This document shows, piece after piece, positions 63,242-64,000 of a DNA stretch of 64,000 nt. Where the stretch lies: assembly GCA_943736015.1 (NCBI GenBank), contig OX031070.1:40726173-40790172 (forward strand). Reading direction: 5' to 3'. Under the pieces are notes generated by a model, which was not told the origin of the DNA, did not search any database, and saw nothing but the letters and a program-made list of their open reading frames with translations. Position numbers and translations under genes: made by a program. Positions within the stretch are counted from its first letter, which is position 1, and each line of letters starts with the position of its first letter. This stretch comes from Tridacna crocea. Taxonomy: Eukaryota > Mollusca > Bivalvia > Cardiida > Cardiidae.

Positions 63242-63740
63242 TATATTAGCAAGTATCAGTGTTACAGAAACATAACCAACCGCAATATAAGCGTCGGAAA
63301 TCACCTTTAAGGATGACTGCGGACTGTTGTACCGAAACCCTGTCCTATACAGTGTTAAATGACCCTGACCATGAAGAAAGGGACATGTTAAAAGATCGCG
63401 GGAAAAAGGGGGAAAAGATGGTAACTAGATGACTAGTGCGAAACTGTACCTAATTTGTATCCATTGAAGTAAATCGTCTACATTTACTTTCCAATTCGAA
63501 AGAGTCCATTTTCATATGTAGGAGAAACTGAACCGTGTTTTATCGACCTGAGAAAGGAAGTATTTGAACACATGAAATAGAGCAAAAAGAAGAATCTTAA
63601 ACATCGTGGAAATAGAATAAATTGTCCGTAATTAACCTTTTCTCAATTTTCCACAGTTTTTTATAAATAATCTATGACAAACTCTTGGATTCAGGCAATA
63701 ATGACTATGCCAAATTGCCGTAAATTGTATCGATATTTGT
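63242..63740. other. Gene-free stretch, probable 3' flank of the FMO gene
   Basis: No exon recognised. A decayed piece of MITE family A (about 63580-63670, TTGTCCGTAATTAACC) is present. On the minus strand this follows the FMO stop codon and may hold its 3' UTR. Confidence 0.5.
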
Positions 63741-64000
63741 TCAGTAAATGAAAGCACACAGTAACAGAAGGAAAGCAAGCATCACCACCAGTACAGGCCT
63801 GTAAGAAATAGGCAAGGATATGGTATATCTATTTGCTTTAATCGCATCAAAGTTCTTTGGCAATATTCTTGTTCTCATTGGTGCCAAGCATCTTTGCACC
63901 GATGTCTCGATTGTCGCTTTGGCCCCGCTCCATTTACCTGGACCAACAAGGCGATACTGAGCCGGTACACAAGGACCAAAAAAGCATCTGAGAGCCAAAA
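63741..64000 (-). CDS. Flavin-containing monooxygenase, last exon (partial)
   Basis: Open from the window edge to a TGA at 63743-63741, about 85 codons. It starts [21 protein letters not shown], then [17 protein letters not shown] and RTRILP, and ends with a hydrophobic segment ([19 protein letters not shown]). The FFGPC.P.QYRL.GPGKW.GA block and a C-terminal membrane anchor are characteristic of animal FMO1-5 proteins, which oxygenate N- and S-containing small molecules at the ER membrane using FAD and NADPH. The FAD and NADPH Rossmann motifs must lie in exons beyond the window. Frame intact. Confidence 0.9.
   Translation of the reverse strand, partial: LALRCFFGPCVPAQYRLVGPGKWSGAKATIETSVQRCLAPMRTRILPKNFDAIKANRYTISLPISYRPVLVVMLAFLLLLCAFIY

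Overview
This is animal nuclear DNA, most likely from a bivalve mollusc. Four kinds of evidence support this. The genes are split by GT-AG introns. Coding density is very low. Four vertebrate-like gene families occur (cytosolic sulfotransferase, GPR143, flavin-containing monooxygenase, CR1/Jockey-type LINE). There is also a dense set of AT-rich hairpin MITEs and repeats beginning with stretches such as AGCTCACCTGAGC that are common in bivalve genomes. The species call rests on repeat style and recall, not on a search.

Layout. 1-6713: two large minisatellite arrays in opposite orientation around a 1.7 kb spacer, with matching outer ends, resembling a Foldback transposon. 7673-9367: the last three exons of a sulfotransferase gene on the + strand. 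9700-14670: mobile-element debris. 14679-23661: a complete six-exon sulfotransferase gene (304 codons) with TEs in its promoter and introns. 24300-28150: minisatellites, two of them inverted relative to each other. 28290-28760: a decayed PHD-like/TE-like reading frame. 29302-30920: a 145-bp tandem-repeat element. 31230-34870: a decayed MULE-like transposase gene between direct repeats. 36180-39230: a dead LINE (- strand) interrupted by a TTAA-flanked MITE. 39880-40672: a large inverted repeat. 42433-54725: a complete eight-exon GPR143-like receptor gene (362 codons) whose introns carry a swarm of 220-bp palindromic TTAA-flanked MITEs. 55600-63250: nested repeats. 63741-64000: the final exon of a flavin-containing monooxygenase (- strand), cut by the window end.

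The two sulfotransferase loci are tandem paralogues: their last three exons share the same intron phases and nearly the same lengths. Sulfotransferase and FMO are both xenobiotic or small-molecule conjugation/oxidation enzymes, but nothing here shows that they act together. GPR143 is a pigment-organelle receptor family and is functionally separate. Most of the window is repeat. The most notable structures are the Foldback-like satellite element, at least three TTAA-targeting MITE families, and a MITE insertion whose conceptual removal restores a LINE reading frame.
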